The position numbers and the translations under genes were made by a program. From assembly GCF_003711205.1 (NCBI RefSeq), contig NZ_CP031013.1, positions 496,001-560,000 on the forward strand: a DNA stretch of 64,000 bases, in the 5' to 3' direction. Source of the stretch: Polaromonas sp. SP1. Lineage in GTDB: Bacteria; Pseudomonadota; Gammaproteobacteria; Burkholderiales; Burkholderiaceae_C. The notes beneath the pieces are model-generated. The model was not told the origin of the DNA, ran no database searches, and saw only the letters and a program-made list of their open reading frames with translations. Shown here piece after piece: positions 17,638 to 25,484 of this stretch (positions are counted from its first letter, which is position 1; the number at the start of each line of letters is the position of its first letter).

Positions 17638-18519
17638 ATGAAGATCAGCAAACTTTTGGCCCTGTCCGCGTTCGCGCTGGCCACTTTCGCACCGCTCACC
17701 TCGCACGCCCAGCAGGCCGTGCGCGTCGGCTCCAAAAATTTCACCGAACAATTTGTGCTGGCCGAAATCTATGCCCAGGCGCTCGAAGCCGCCGGGATCA
17801 AGACCGAGAAGAAGCTCAACCTGGGCGGCACGCTGATCGCCCAGAAGGCGATGGAAGAAAAGCAGATCGACTTCTACCCCGAGTACACCGGCACCATGCT
17901 GCTGGCCGTGCTCAAGCAGGAGCCCATGACCGACGCCAAGGCCGTGTACGACAAGGTCAGGGAAGGCTACGCCAGGATGGGCTTTGTGGTGCTCAACCAG
18001 TCCAACCTGAACAACGGTTATGTGATGGTGGTGCGCGCCGATACCGCGCAAAAGCTCAAGCTTGAAACCCTGTCGGACCTGGCCAAGGTCGCCAAGGACC
18101 TGAAGGTCGGCGCCGGCCCCGAATTCCGTGACCGCAAGGACGGCCTGCCGGGCCTCAAAGCCAAGTACGACATGGTCTTCGGCGAAGACCTGCAGATGGC
18201 CATCGGCCTGCGCTACCAGGCCCTGCGCAACGACCAGATCCAGGTCGTCAACGGTTACTCCACCGACGGCATGATCAGTGCGCTCAAACTCAAGCGCCTG
18301 CGCGACGACAAGAGCCTGTGGCCGCCGTACTTCGTCGTGCCCGTGATCCGCAAGGAAGTGCTGGACGCCAACCCCAAAGTCGGTGAAGTGCTCAACCGCG
18401 TGAGCGCCCTGCTGGACGAAACCACCATGGCTCAAATGAACTACCAGGTCGACGGCGACAAGCTCGAGCCCAAGGACGTGGCACGCGACTTCCTCAAGGC
18501 CAAAGGCCTGGTCAAGTAA
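17638..18519 (+). CDS. Quaternary-ammonium-type ABC transporter substrate-binding protein (OpuC/ProX/OsmF-like)
   Basis: The 293-residue protein has a Sec signal peptide (to about SHAQ, residue 24) and an OpuAC/ProX-type binding domain: VRVGSKNFTEQFVLAEIYAQ, IDFYPEYTGTML, and VVNGYSTDGMI. Proteins of this class bind glycine betaine, choline, carnitine or, in EgtU-type systems, ergothioneine. Tyr and Phe residues typical of a cation-pi cage are present but cannot be assigned without a structure. The gene is first behind the HutC-like operator, 62 bases ahead of a histidine-ammonia-lyase paralogue. Its ligand may therefore be a histidine betaine, or histidine itself as reported for Sinorhizobium HutX. 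Confidence 0.87.
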   Translation: MKISKLLALSAFALATFAPLTSHAQQAVRVGSKNFTEQFVLAEIYAQALEAAGIKTEKKLNLGGTLIAQKAMEEKQIDFYPEYTGTMLLAVLKQEPMTDAKAVYDKVREGYARMGFVVLNQSNLNNGYVMVVRADTAQKLKLETLSDLAKVAKDLKVGAGPEFRDRKDGLPGLKAKYDMVFGEDLQMAIGLRYQALRNDQIQVVNGYSTDGMISALKLKRLRDDKSLWPPYFVVPVIRKEVLDANPKVGEVLNRVSALLDETTMAQMNYQVDGDKLEPKDVARDFLKAKGLVK

Positions 18520-18581
18520 ACAAACCCTTCCTCTTTTCCCCTCTTTCTGTTTCGCCTCATCACCGTGAAAGCTGGCACGCC

Positions 18582-20096
18582 ATGACACTCGTGGTCGGGG
18601 AGCAATGGTTGGGCATCAACGACCTGGTGCGCGTGGCGCGGGCCGGCGAGCCTGTCTCGCTGGCGCCCGCCGCACGTGAGCGCGTCACCGCCGCGCGTGC
18701 GCTGGTGATGCAACTGGCCACCTCGGGCCAGCCGATCTACGGCCTCAATTCCGCGCTGGGCGCCAACACCGGCGCCGTGCTGGCCGAAGGCGACCTGGAA
18801 GCCTACCAGCGCCGCGCCGTGCGCGCCCGGGCCGTGGCGGTGGGCCCGGCTTATGACAAAGCCTCTGTGCGCGCGATGCAGTTCGCACGCATCGCGGGGC
18901 TTTCGCGCGGCGGCTCGGGCATCTCGCCCGCTGTGCTCGACGCCTGCATCAATCTGCTGAACTTCCAGGTGCACCCTGTCGTGCCGCGCTTCGGCTCCAT
19001 CGGTGTCGCCGACCTGCCCCAGCTCTCCCACCTGGCTTTGCCGCTGTTTGGCGAAGGTCAGGCCGAGGTGCGCGGTGAAGTGTTAAGCGGCGCCGCTGCA
19101 CTCGAACGCGCAGGGCTTGAGCCCGTCACGCTGGGTGCCAAAGACGGACTGGCATTGATCAGCGCCAACGCCGCCACCACGGCGCGCGCCGCCCTCGTGC
19201 TGCATGACGTGAATGTGGCGCTCGATGCCTGGCTGGCCGCAGTGGCGCTGGGTTATGAAGGCTTCAGGGCCAACCTCTCGCCGCTGCACCCCGGTGCAGT
19301 GGCTGCCCGCCCTGCGGCAGGCCAGGTTGAGGTCGCACGTCAATTGCGTGAACTGCTCAAGGGCAGCGCCCTGCTGGAACCAGGCGCCGCCCGCCGCGTG
19401 CAGGACCCGGTGTCGACACGCGTCGTGCCCCAGGTGCACGGCGCCGCCCGCGACATGGTGGACACCGCCTGCGCGCAGGTCGAGATTGAACTCAACAGCG
19501 CGGCCGACAGCCCGCTGGTGCTGGCCGAAGAAGGGCTGATGCTGTCCAACGGCAACTTCCATGTGCCGGCTTTGGCGCTGGCGCTGGACGCCTCGGCGAT
19601 TGCACTGGCGCAGGCGGCCAGCATGTCGGTCGCGCGTAGCCAGCGCTTCATGTCGCCGGCGCTGACCGGCCTGCCGCTGCAGCTCACGCGCCACGGTCCG
19701 GCCCATTCGGGTTTTGCCACGGTGCAAAAAACCCTGACCGCGCTCTGGGCCGAGGTGCGTTTACGCGCCAATCCTGGCTCGCTCGACTACATGCCGGTGT
19801 CTGAAGCACTCGAAGACCATGCCTGCATGGCGCTGGGTGTGGCCGAAAAACTCGGTGAACTGGTGGAGCGGGTGCGCTACCTGATCGCCATCGAGTTGCT
19901 GGTGTCAGCGCAGGCGGTGGATTTGCGCGAGTTGGACATCGCCCGCATGGGCGAAGGCACGCGCCGCACCTTTGCGCAGGTCCGCAAGCTGGTGCCCATG
20001 CTGGACGAAGACCGCCCGCTGGGCCCGGACATCGACCGCATCCAGAACGCCATCGCGGCGGGTGTTTTCAAGCTTGATGCCGGAGGCGCTGCATGA
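18582..20096 (+). CDS. MIO-less aromatic amino acid lyase homologue (candidate hercynine/ergothioneine lyase)
   Basis: This 504-residue protein aligns along its whole length with HutH (12147-13691) but differs at the catalytic core. The MIO triad Ala-Ser-Gly is replaced and one residue is deleted: GSIGVADLPQLSH at residues 138-150. Relative to HutH, His83 is Arg83, Asn195 is Ser194 and Tyr280 is Val277. Tyr53, Arg283 (here Arg280) and Glu414 (here Glu411) are kept. It cannot form MIO, so ordinary ammonia elimination is unlikely. Ergothionase, a family member that eliminates trimethylamine from ergothioneine, is to my knowledge described as MIO-independent. Its place inside a betaine-type ABC operon supports betaine elimination. 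The gene overlaps the next permease by ATGA. Confidence 0.82.
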   Translation: MTLVVGEQWLGINDLVRVARAGEPVSLAPAARERVTAARALVMQLATSGQPIYGLNSALGANTGAVLAEGDLEAYQRRAVRARAVAVGPAYDKASVRAMQFARIAGLSRGGSGISPAVLDACINLLNFQVHPVVPRFGSIGVADLPQLSHLALPLFGEGQAEVRGEVLSGAAALERAGLEPVTLGAKDGLALISANAATTARAALVLHDVNVALDAWLAAVALGYEGFRANLSPLHPGAVAARPAAGQVEVARQLRELLKGSALLEPGAARRVQDPVSTRVVPQVHGAARDMVDTACAQVEIELNSAADSPLVLAEEGLMLSNGNFHVPALALALDASAIALAQAASMSVARSQRFMSPALTGLPLQLTRHGPAHSGFATVQKTLTALWAEVRLRANPGSLDYMPVSEALEDHACMALGVAEKLGELVERVRYLIAIELLVSAQAVDLRELDIARMGEGTRRTFAQVRKLVPMLDEDRPLGPDIDRIQNAIAAGVFKLDAGGAA

Positions 20097-20716
20097 CCTG
20101 GTTCCTGCGCAACTGGCCCGACGTGCTGCGCTCGCTGTGGGAGCACATCGCCATCTCATTGACCGCGCTGGTGATTGCCTTTGCGATCTCGCTGGTGATC
20201 GGTATTTTTGCGGCACGGCGTGAAAAGCTGTACGGCACGGTCATGACCATCTCGGGATTTTTGTACACAATCCCGACACTGGCCTTTCTCGCCTTTTTGA
20301 TTCCCGTGGTCGGCCTGGGCCGCACCAACGCCATCATCACCATGGTGGCGTTTTCACTGATGATTTTGATCCGCAGCGTGGCCACCGGCATCCGCGAAGT
20401 GCCGGCCGACATCATCGATGCGGCGCGCGGCATGGGCATGAACAAGGCGCAGATCATGCGCCGCATCGAGCTGCCGCTGGCCCTTCCGCTGATCGTGGCC
20501 GGCCTGCGCGTTTCGGCCGTCACCGTGATCAGCGTGACGGTGGTAGCCGCGTATGTGAATGCCGGCGGGCTGGGCACACTGATCTTCAACGGCATCGCCA
20601 GCGACCACCCGGCCAAGATCTGGACCGGTGCGCTCACCGTCTGCCTGCTGTCCGTCGTCGTCGACCTGGGCCTGGCCCTGCTGGAGCGGCGCCTGAAAAA
20701 CCGGCGCGCCGCCTGA
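20093..20716 (+). CDS. OpuC-type ABC transporter permease 1
   Basis: The 207-residue membrane protein has five or six hydrophobic segments and the short OpuCB/OpuCD-like form of the betaine-transporter permeases (TIPTLAFLAFLIPVVGLG). The EAA-type loop is DAARGMGMNKAQIMRRIELP at about residues 105-124. It starts inside the lyase stop codon (ATGA, 20093-20096), tying the lyase tightly to the transporter. Confidence 0.88.
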   Translation: MTWFLRNWPDVLRSLWEHIAISLTALVIAFAISLVIGIFAARREKLYGTVMTISGFLYTIPTLAFLAFLIPVVGLGRTNAIITMVAFSLMILIRSVATGIREVPADIIDAARGMGMNKAQIMRRIELPLALPLIVAGLRVSAVTVISVTVVAAYVNAGGLGTLIFNGIASDHPAKIWTGALTVCLLSVVVDLGLALLERRLKNRRAA

Positions 20717-20732
20717 ACCCCAAGAGGCCCTG

Positions 20733-21374
20733 ATGCTTGCCGATGCCTGGAACTATGTCCTGACGCACCCTGCGCAGTTTTACCGCGCACTGGGTGTGCA
20801 CGTGGCGCTGTCGGCCTCGGCGCTGCTGATCGCCGCGTTGATCTGCATACCCGCGGGCATTGCCGTCGCGCGCAAGAACGGCCTGTCGCTGGCCGTGGTG
20901 AATGTCGCCAACGTCGGGCGCACCCTTCCCTCGCTGGCCGTGCTGGCGCTGGTGATGCCGATACTGGGCACCGGTTTTACCCCCGCGCTCTTTGCCCTCA
21001 CGCTGATCGCGCTGCCGCCCATCGTGACGCACACCATTGTCGGCATGCGCGGCGTGGATGCCGACGCGGTGGACGCCGCCATCGGCATGGGCATGACGCG
21101 CGCCGCGCTGCTGTGGCAGGTCGAGCTGCCCATGGCCATGCCGGTCATCTTTGCGGGCCTGCGCACGGCGGCGGTGCAGATTATCTCGGGTGCCGTGCTG
21201 GCCGCCTTTATCGGCGGCGGCGGGCTGGGCGACTTCATCACCGCGGGCATCGCCATGATGGCCGTGCCCCAGCTGCTGGTGGGCGCCATCCCGGTCGCGC
21301 TGCTGGCGCTGGGCACTGATTTTCTTTTTGGCGCGCTGCAGCGCCGCATGACTCCGCAAGGGCTTCGCGCATGA
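20733..21374 (+). CDS. OpuC-type ABC transporter permease 2
   Basis: This 213-residue protein is a second integral-membrane subunit of the same OpuC class, with VGRTLPSLAVLALVMPILG and the EAA-type loop DAAIGMGMTRAALLWQVELP. Two different permease genes form a heterodimeric channel, as in OpuC-like osmoprotectant systems; Sinorhizobium HutXWV has one permease. The stop overlaps the ATPase start (ATGA at 21371-21374). Confidence 0.88.
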   Translation: MLADAWNYVLTHPAQFYRALGVHVALSASALLIAALICIPAGIAVARKNGLSLAVVNVANVGRTLPSLAVLALVMPILGTGFTPALFALTLIALPPIVTHTIVGMRGVDADAVDAAIGMGMTRAALLWQVELPMAMPVIFAGLRTAAVQIISGAVLAAFIGGGGLGDFITAGIAMMAVPQLLVGAIPVALLALGTDFLFGALQRRMTPQGLRA

Positions 21375-22324
21375 TCACTCTCGACCGCCTCACCAAGTCC
21401 TTCGGCGGCAGCGCCCAGTCCGCCGTCGACGGGCTGTCGCTCACCATCAACACGGGCGAGATCTGCGTGCTGATCGGCCCCTCGGGCTGCGGCAAGACCA
21501 CCACCATGCGGATGATCAACCGCATGGTCGAGCCCGACTCGGGTCGCATCGAGGTGGGCGGGCGCGACGTCACCAAGATTGACGCGGTGGAACTGCGCCG
21601 CTCCATCGGCTACGTGATCCAGCAGGTGGGCTTGTTCCCGCACATGACGATCGGCGAGAACGTGGCCACCGTGCCCAAGATGCTGGGCTGGGATTCAGCC
21701 CGCATCGCCAAACGCGTGGATGAGCTGCTGGCGCTGGTGCACATGGACCCTTCGATTTACCGCGACCGCTTTCCGCGTGAGCTGTCGGGCGGACAGAAGC
21801 AGCGCATTGGCGTGGCGCGCGCGCTGGCGGCCGACCCGCCCGTGATGCTGATGGACGAGCCCTTCGGCGCCATCGACCCCATCACGCGCGCACGCCTGCA
21901 AGACGAGTTTTTGCGCATCCTGCGCGAGCTGGGCAAAACGATTGTGTTTGTCACGCACGACATCGACGAAGCCATTCGCATGGGCTCGCGCATCGCGATC
22001 TTGCGCAGCGGCAAGGTCGTTCAGTACGACACGCCCGAGCGCATCCTGTCGCATCCGGCCGATGCGTTTGTGGAAGCTTTTGTGGGCGGCGACCGCTCAC
22101 TGAAACGGCTGGCCCTGCTGACGGCCGGGCCGTATGTGGAAAGCGGCACGCCTGCTGCCAATGCGCCGCGCCTGCCGGCGACGACCCCATTGCGCGATGC
22201 GCTGTCGGCCATGCTGGATGCCGGCGCCAATGAGGCCGTGATTGTGGATGCGGGTGGCGCCGTGCTGGGCCGCGTCACGCTGCAGACGATTCAGCAGGCT
22301 GCAGCGGTCGCGCGCTCGTCCTGA
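21371..22324 (+). CDS. OpuC/ProV-type ABC transporter ATP-binding protein
   Basis: The 317-residue ATPase has Walker A GPSGCGKTT around residues 38-46, the ProV/OpuCA-typical SIGYVIQQVGLFPHMTIGEN, signature LSGGQKQRIGVARAL, Walker B VMLMDEPFGAIDP and VTHDIDEAIRMG. A C-terminal tail of about 80 residues (TTPLRDALSAMLDAGANEAV) resembles a single CBS module, which in OpuA senses ionic strength. It is the last gene of the cluster and completes a binding protein, two permeases and an ATPase around the lyase. Confidence 0.92.
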   Translation: MITLDRLTKSFGGSAQSAVDGLSLTINTGEICVLIGPSGCGKTTTMRMINRMVEPDSGRIEVGGRDVTKIDAVELRRSIGYVIQQVGLFPHMTIGENVATVPKMLGWDSARIAKRVDELLALVHMDPSIYRDRFPRELSGGQKQRIGVARALAADPPVMLMDEPFGAIDPITRARLQDEFLRILRELGKTIVFVTHDIDEAIRMGSRIAILRSGKVVQYDTPERILSHPADAFVEAFVGGDRSLKRLALLTAGPYVESGTPAANAPRLPATTPLRDALSAMLDAGANEAVIVDAGGAVLGRVTLQTIQQAAAVARSS

Positions 22325-22329
22325 GCTCC

Positions 22330-22435
22330 TTCTCCGTTCGCCCTGAGGTATCGAAGGGCTGGTGCGGCGCAAGGCTTCGATACGCCTTCAGGCGTACCCT
22401 GTCCTGAGCCGGTCGAAGGGTCAGCCCGAACGGGG
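22330..22435. repeat. REP-like intergenic element
   Basis: CCTGAGGTATCGAAGGGCT and AGGCTTCGATACGCCTTCAG form an inverted pair. A third module, CCTGAGCCGGTCGAAGGGTC, is a diverged direct copy of the first. This is the 'cctgagc-tcgaagg' class of REP-like sequences seen in many betaproteobacteria. It separates the ATPase gene from the convergent MFS gene and may act as a bidirectional terminator. Confidence 0.65.
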
Positions 22436-22464
22436 GATGAGAGATAAAGCTTGAGCGGCGCCCC

Positions 22465-23856
22465 TCACCGGCGCAGGCGCAGGGCACTGCAGATTCCAGC
22501 CAGCGCCGCAAACCCCGCCGCAATCCACAAGGCCACCAGCGAACCCTGTCCATGGTGCGGATCGGCCACCGCAAAAATCATTGCCAGCAACACCGCGCCC
22601 AGCGTCTGACCTGTGAGGCGCGCCGTACCCAGCATGCCGCTGGCGCCGCCGCTGCGGTGGGCAGGCGCGGAGGTGATGATGGTGTGGTTGTTGGGTGACT
22701 GAAAGAGCCCGTAGCCGATGCCGCACAGCGCCATGCGCCACACAATATCCAACTGCCCTGGCTGCGCGGGCAAGAGGGCCAGCAGCACCAGCCCCAGGCA
22801 AAGCATCGCCATGCCGATGCCGCCCAACAGGCCGCCTGAATAACGGCCTATGAGCCGGCCCACCAGCGGCGACGTGACCACAATCGCCAGCGGCCAGGCT
22901 GTCAGCAGCAAGCCCGCCTCGAGGTGGCTGAAACCGTAGCTACCGAGCAGCAAAAACGGCAGGCAGATATAGGCCAGCGTTTGCGCGCAGAAGGCGCCAA
23001 TCGAGGTGCCCATGGACAGCGCAAACACGGGAATGCGCAGCAAATCGAGCGGGAAAAGCGGCACGGGCATGGCCAGCTGGCGGCGCACGTAAATGACGCC
23101 AATGACGATGCCGGCGGCCAGTTCGGCCAGTGGCAACCACAGCGACGACGACGCTGCATCGCCCGGCACGGCTTCAACACGCACGCCCAGGCCGTCGACG
23201 CCCAGGAACACCAGGCCGAACATCAGCGCGTTGAGCACCACATCGACCGGCGAGAGTTTGAGGCCCTCGGCCCTGGCGGTGTTTTCAGGCAGCGTCTTGC
23301 GGCCCCACCACAGCGACATCAAACCGAAGGGCACGTTGAGCGCAAACAGCCACGGCCAGGAGCCGACCGACAGGATGCCGGCGGCAATCGACGGCCCTGC
23401 GACCGAGGCGACGGCCACCACCAGCGAGTTGATGGCGATACCACGGCCGAGCAGGTGTTTGGGGTAGATGAGCCGCACCAGCGCCGTATTGACGCTCATC
23501 AGGCCGGCCGCGCCCAGGCCTTGCAGCACACGGGCCAGCGCCAGCGTGGTCAATGAATCGGCCAGCGCGCAGAGCAATGAAGCCAGCGTGAACACCGCCA
23601 TGCCGGCCAGGTAGACGCGCCGGTAGCCGATGATGTCGCCCAGCGTGGCCAGCGGCAGCAAGAGCGCCAGCGTGGCGACCTGGTAGGCGTTGATGACCCA
23701 GATGGACTGGGCGGGCGTGGCGTTCAGTTCCCGGGTGATGTCGGGCAGCGCCAGGTTGACGATGGTACCGTCAAGCACCGCCATGACGATGCCGAGGATG
23801 ATGACCAGCAGCGCCCGCAAGCGCTCGGGCGCGGGCAAACCATCCTGAACAAGCAT
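22465..23856 (-). CDS. MFS transporter, DHA2 (EmrB/QacA) family
   Basis: This 463-residue inner-membrane protein has about 14 hydrophobic segments. It has the DHA2 motif near the N terminus (DGTIVNLALPDITRELNAT), motif A-like LGDIIGYRRVY at about residue 97 and a motif C-like VAGPSIAAGIL near residue 155. Such proteins are proton-driven drug or metabolite exporters. No EmrA-type partner, TetR regulator or membrane-fusion gene is adjacent. The start is the ATG at 23856. The substrate is unknown. Confidence 0.85.
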   Translation of the reverse strand: MLVQDGLPAPERLRALLVIILGIVMAVLDGTIVNLALPDITRELNATPAQSIWVINAYQVATLALLLPLATLGDIIGYRRVYLAGMAVFTLASLLCALADSLTTLALARVLQGLGAAGLMSVNTALVRLIYPKHLLGRGIAINSLVVAVASVAGPSIAAGILSVGSWPWLFALNVPFGLMSLWWGRKTLPENTARAEGLKLSPVDVVLNALMFGLVFLGVDGLGVRVEAVPGDAASSSLWLPLAELAAGIVIGVIYVRRQLAMPVPLFPLDLLRIPVFALSMGTSIGAFCAQTLAYICLPFLLLGSYGFSHLEAGLLLTAWPLAIVVTSPLVGRLIGRYSGGLLGGIGMAMLCLGLVLLALLPAQPGQLDIVWRMALCGIGYGLFQSPNNHTIITSAPAHRSGGASGMLGTARLTGQTLGAVLLAMIFAVADPHHGQGSLVALWIAAGFAALAGICSALRLRR

Positions 23857-24082
23857 TGAGACCTTTGGTTGGGGCCGCGGCCAGGTGAGCCCCTGCCGCG
23901 TGGATTCTGATTTTAAGAGCGCCGCGCCCCACAGCGCCCGGGCCGGCGCCTTGCCCGAGCGGCATCCTTGGGCAAGCGGACGGACCAGGCCGGCGAAGGC
24001 GCCTGCCGCGTCACAGCGGCGCGGCGCGGCGACAGCGTTGCGCGCTGCGGCGCGCGTCCGTATCAGGCTTATAAGGAAGTAA

Positions 24083-24132
24083 TAGCCTCAGCCCTTATAG
24101 AATATGGACTTATAGCTCCTGAATTGATAGCA
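24083..24132. repeat. Dispersed repeat copy, reverse orientation
   Basis: AGCCCTTATAGAATATGGAC, followed by TTATAGCTCCTGAATTGATAGC, parallels the segment at 63801-63850 (AGCCCTTTAAGCGCC, then GATAGCTCCTAAATTCATAGC). The shared part is the ATAGCTCCT-AATT-ATAGC module. Confidence 0.6.
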
Positions 24133-24297
24133 GAAGAAGATAGCCGGACGTTTTTTTGTGTTCTTGCACCGAAGGCCGGCTCAATGCCGCTGGACAGGTG
24201 CATGTTCTGGAAAGGCTGTTCCGGCTGTTCAGGCACCTGGCATCTGGCGGTTGGGCCTGCCGAAAAGGGTTTCGAAAATGGCGTAGCGCTGACGTGA

Positions 24298-24339
24298 CTG
24301 CGGCGCCTGCAGATCGTTGGGATCATGCAGGCGCCGCAG
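24298..24339 (-). terminator. Strong hairpin, possible terminator of the CX10C-repeat gene
   Basis: A perfect 14-bp inverted repeat, CTGCGGCGCCTGCA (24298-24311) against TGCAGGCGCCGCAG (24326-24339), closes a 14-base loop containing GATC-GTTGG-GATC. It lies 18 bases past the stop of the leftward gene at 24358. No T-run follows, so it may instead be an mRNA-stabilising structure. Confidence 0.5.
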
Positions 24340-24357
24340 GCGGCAGCTTCTTGCCGC

Positions 24358-24927
24358 TTACTTCATGCCGAACTTGGTCTTGGCGTCGTTCTGGCAAGTG
24401 TCCTTGGCAGCGCCGGTGAGGGCGTCGCAACGCTCCTTGGCGGCCTTGTACTCGGCTTCACGCTTCTCTGCGTTGGCGTCTTTCTTGACTTCGGCTTTTT
24501 CGGCCTTGTCCTTGGCGGGATCAGCCGCGGTCTTGGCGACCTTGGCATCTTCCTTGGCCTTGACGTGGGCAGCCTTGGCGTCCTTCACACAGACGTCCTT
24601 GTCGTTGCCCTTCAGGTCGTCGCACTTCTCCTTGGCGACGTCATAGGCAGCGTCGCCTTTGGCCAGTGCCACCTTTTCGGTGTTGCGGGCGCTGGGCTTG
24701 TATTGCGACTCCAGCTCGGCCTTGGCGACCTTTTCAGCGCCCTTGGCTTCGGCCATACAAATGTCTTTGGCGTTGTCTTTCAACGTGCCGCATTTGTCCT
24801 TGCCGGCTTTGTAGTCGGCCGAAATACGGTCGCCCTGGGCTTTGTATTCTTCCTTGGTCAGGGCCATGGCCTGGCCGGCAAAAGCGCAAGACATGACGGC
24901 GGTCAGCATCAGGAGTTTGGTTTTCAT
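24358..24927 (-). CDS. Secreted lysine/alanine-rich protein with three CX10C repeats
   Basis: The 189-residue product begins with a signal peptide (MKTKLLMLTAVMSCAFAG, cleavage near AMA-LT), and AAAGGA lies before the ATG at 24927. The mature part is very rich in Lys, Ala, Asp and Glu and is probably helical. It contains three similar units with Cys pairs spaced CX10C: CGTLKDNAKDIC, CDDLKGNDKDVC and CDALTGAAKDTC. These could form three internal disulfides in the periplasm. I do not recognise a characterised family; it superficially resembles TolA-like linkers. It lies upstream of nothing obvious and downstream of csbD on the same strand, which hints at a shared stress role. Confidence 0.8.
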   Translation of the reverse strand: MKTKLLMLTAVMSCAFAGQAMALTKEEYKAQGDRISADYKAGKDKCGTLKDNAKDICMAEAKGAEKVAKAELESQYKPSARNTEKVALAKGDAAYDVAKEKCDDLKGNDKDVCVKDAKAAHVKAKEDAKVAKTAADPAKDKAEKAEVKKDANAEKREAEYKAAKERCDALTGAAKDTCQNDAKTKFGMK

Positions 24928-25001
24928 GGATTTTCCTTTGGGTGAGTTGAAGTTGGAGTGGTTATGGATTTGGTTTGCGTTGGCTTGCGTGGTGCAAAGC
25001 C

Positions 25002-25223
25002 TCAATAGCGCTCGAAGAAGTCGGTCGGGTTGCGATCCTTCCAGGCTGCAACCTGTTTCTCGGCTTCTTCCTGGCTGAGGCCGTGGCGCTCCTGGATGCG
25101 GCCCAGCAGCTGGTCGCGCTTGCCGGCAATGACGTCGAGGTCGTCGTCGGTGAGCTTGCCCCACTGCTCTTTGACCTTGCCTTTGAATTGAAGCCAATTA
25201 CCTTCTATGCGGTCCTGGTTCAT
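25002..25223 (-). CDS. CsbD family stress protein
   Basis: The 73-residue protein starts MNQDRIEGNWLQFKGKVKEQ, the diagnostic N terminus of CsbD-like proteins, followed by WGKLTDDDLDVIAGKRDQL and a short C-terminal extension. AGGAGG precedes the ATG at 25223, which fixes the start and excludes a longer frame. CsbD was described as a general-stress (sigma-B) protein in Bacillus; in proteobacteria it is small, hydrophilic, often stress-induced and of unknown biochemical function. Confidence 0.93.
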   Translation of the reverse strand: MNQDRIEGNWLQFKGKVKEQWGKLTDDDLDVIAGKRDQLLGRIQERHGLSQEEAEKQVAAWKDRNPTDFFERY

Positions 25224-25454
25224 GGTGTCCTCCTGAACGTCAGTTGATGAAGTTGATGAATCGCCCGTGGCACTTGACGTGGGCTCTCGGGCGGCATGGG
25301 TTAAACCATACGTTCGATATTTCCTGCACACCGTAGGCCCCTGTATTTGATGGGCGTAGGCACATGCTTACAGCCTTGGTGCGCTAGCGGACAGAGGCGG
25401 ACAGGCGTAAAAACGACGGCAATCTGTAACGGAATTCCTGCAAGCGGATCCAAC

Positions 25455-25469
25455 TAGTTGCATAGCTAA
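25455..25469. promoter_or_regulatory. Putative MarR operator upstream of the marR-type gene
   Basis: TAGTTGCATAGCTAA lies 16 bases before the MarR-family start codon. The identical 15-mer recurs at 25944-25958 upstream of the tautomerase gene. TTGCATAGCTAA-type partial palindromes are typical of MarR-family binding sites, so this is probably an autoregulatory site. Confidence 0.72.
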
Positions 25470-25484
25470 TTAATTCCTGATACG

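Larger units (their letters stand above)
23857..24357. other. Intergenic region without a convincing gene
   Basis: About 500 bases hold short open frames on the plus strand (23968-24297) whose products are low-complexity with no recognisable domain and no good ribosome binding site. A reverse-oriented copy of the dispersed repeat lies at 24083-24132 and a strong hairpin at 24298-24339. Between about 24060 and 24140 the base composition is distinctly AT-richer than in neighbouring genes. Confidence 0.5.

Noticed and set aside
12147..20096. Treating the two HutH-like genes as redundant duplicates
   Set aside because: The second has lost the MIO triad and several catalytic residues, so equal function is unlikely.
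23968..24297. Open frame of 109 codons in the 500-base gap before the CX10C gene
   Set aside because: Low-complexity product, no domain, no ribosome binding site, and part of it is the dispersed repeat.
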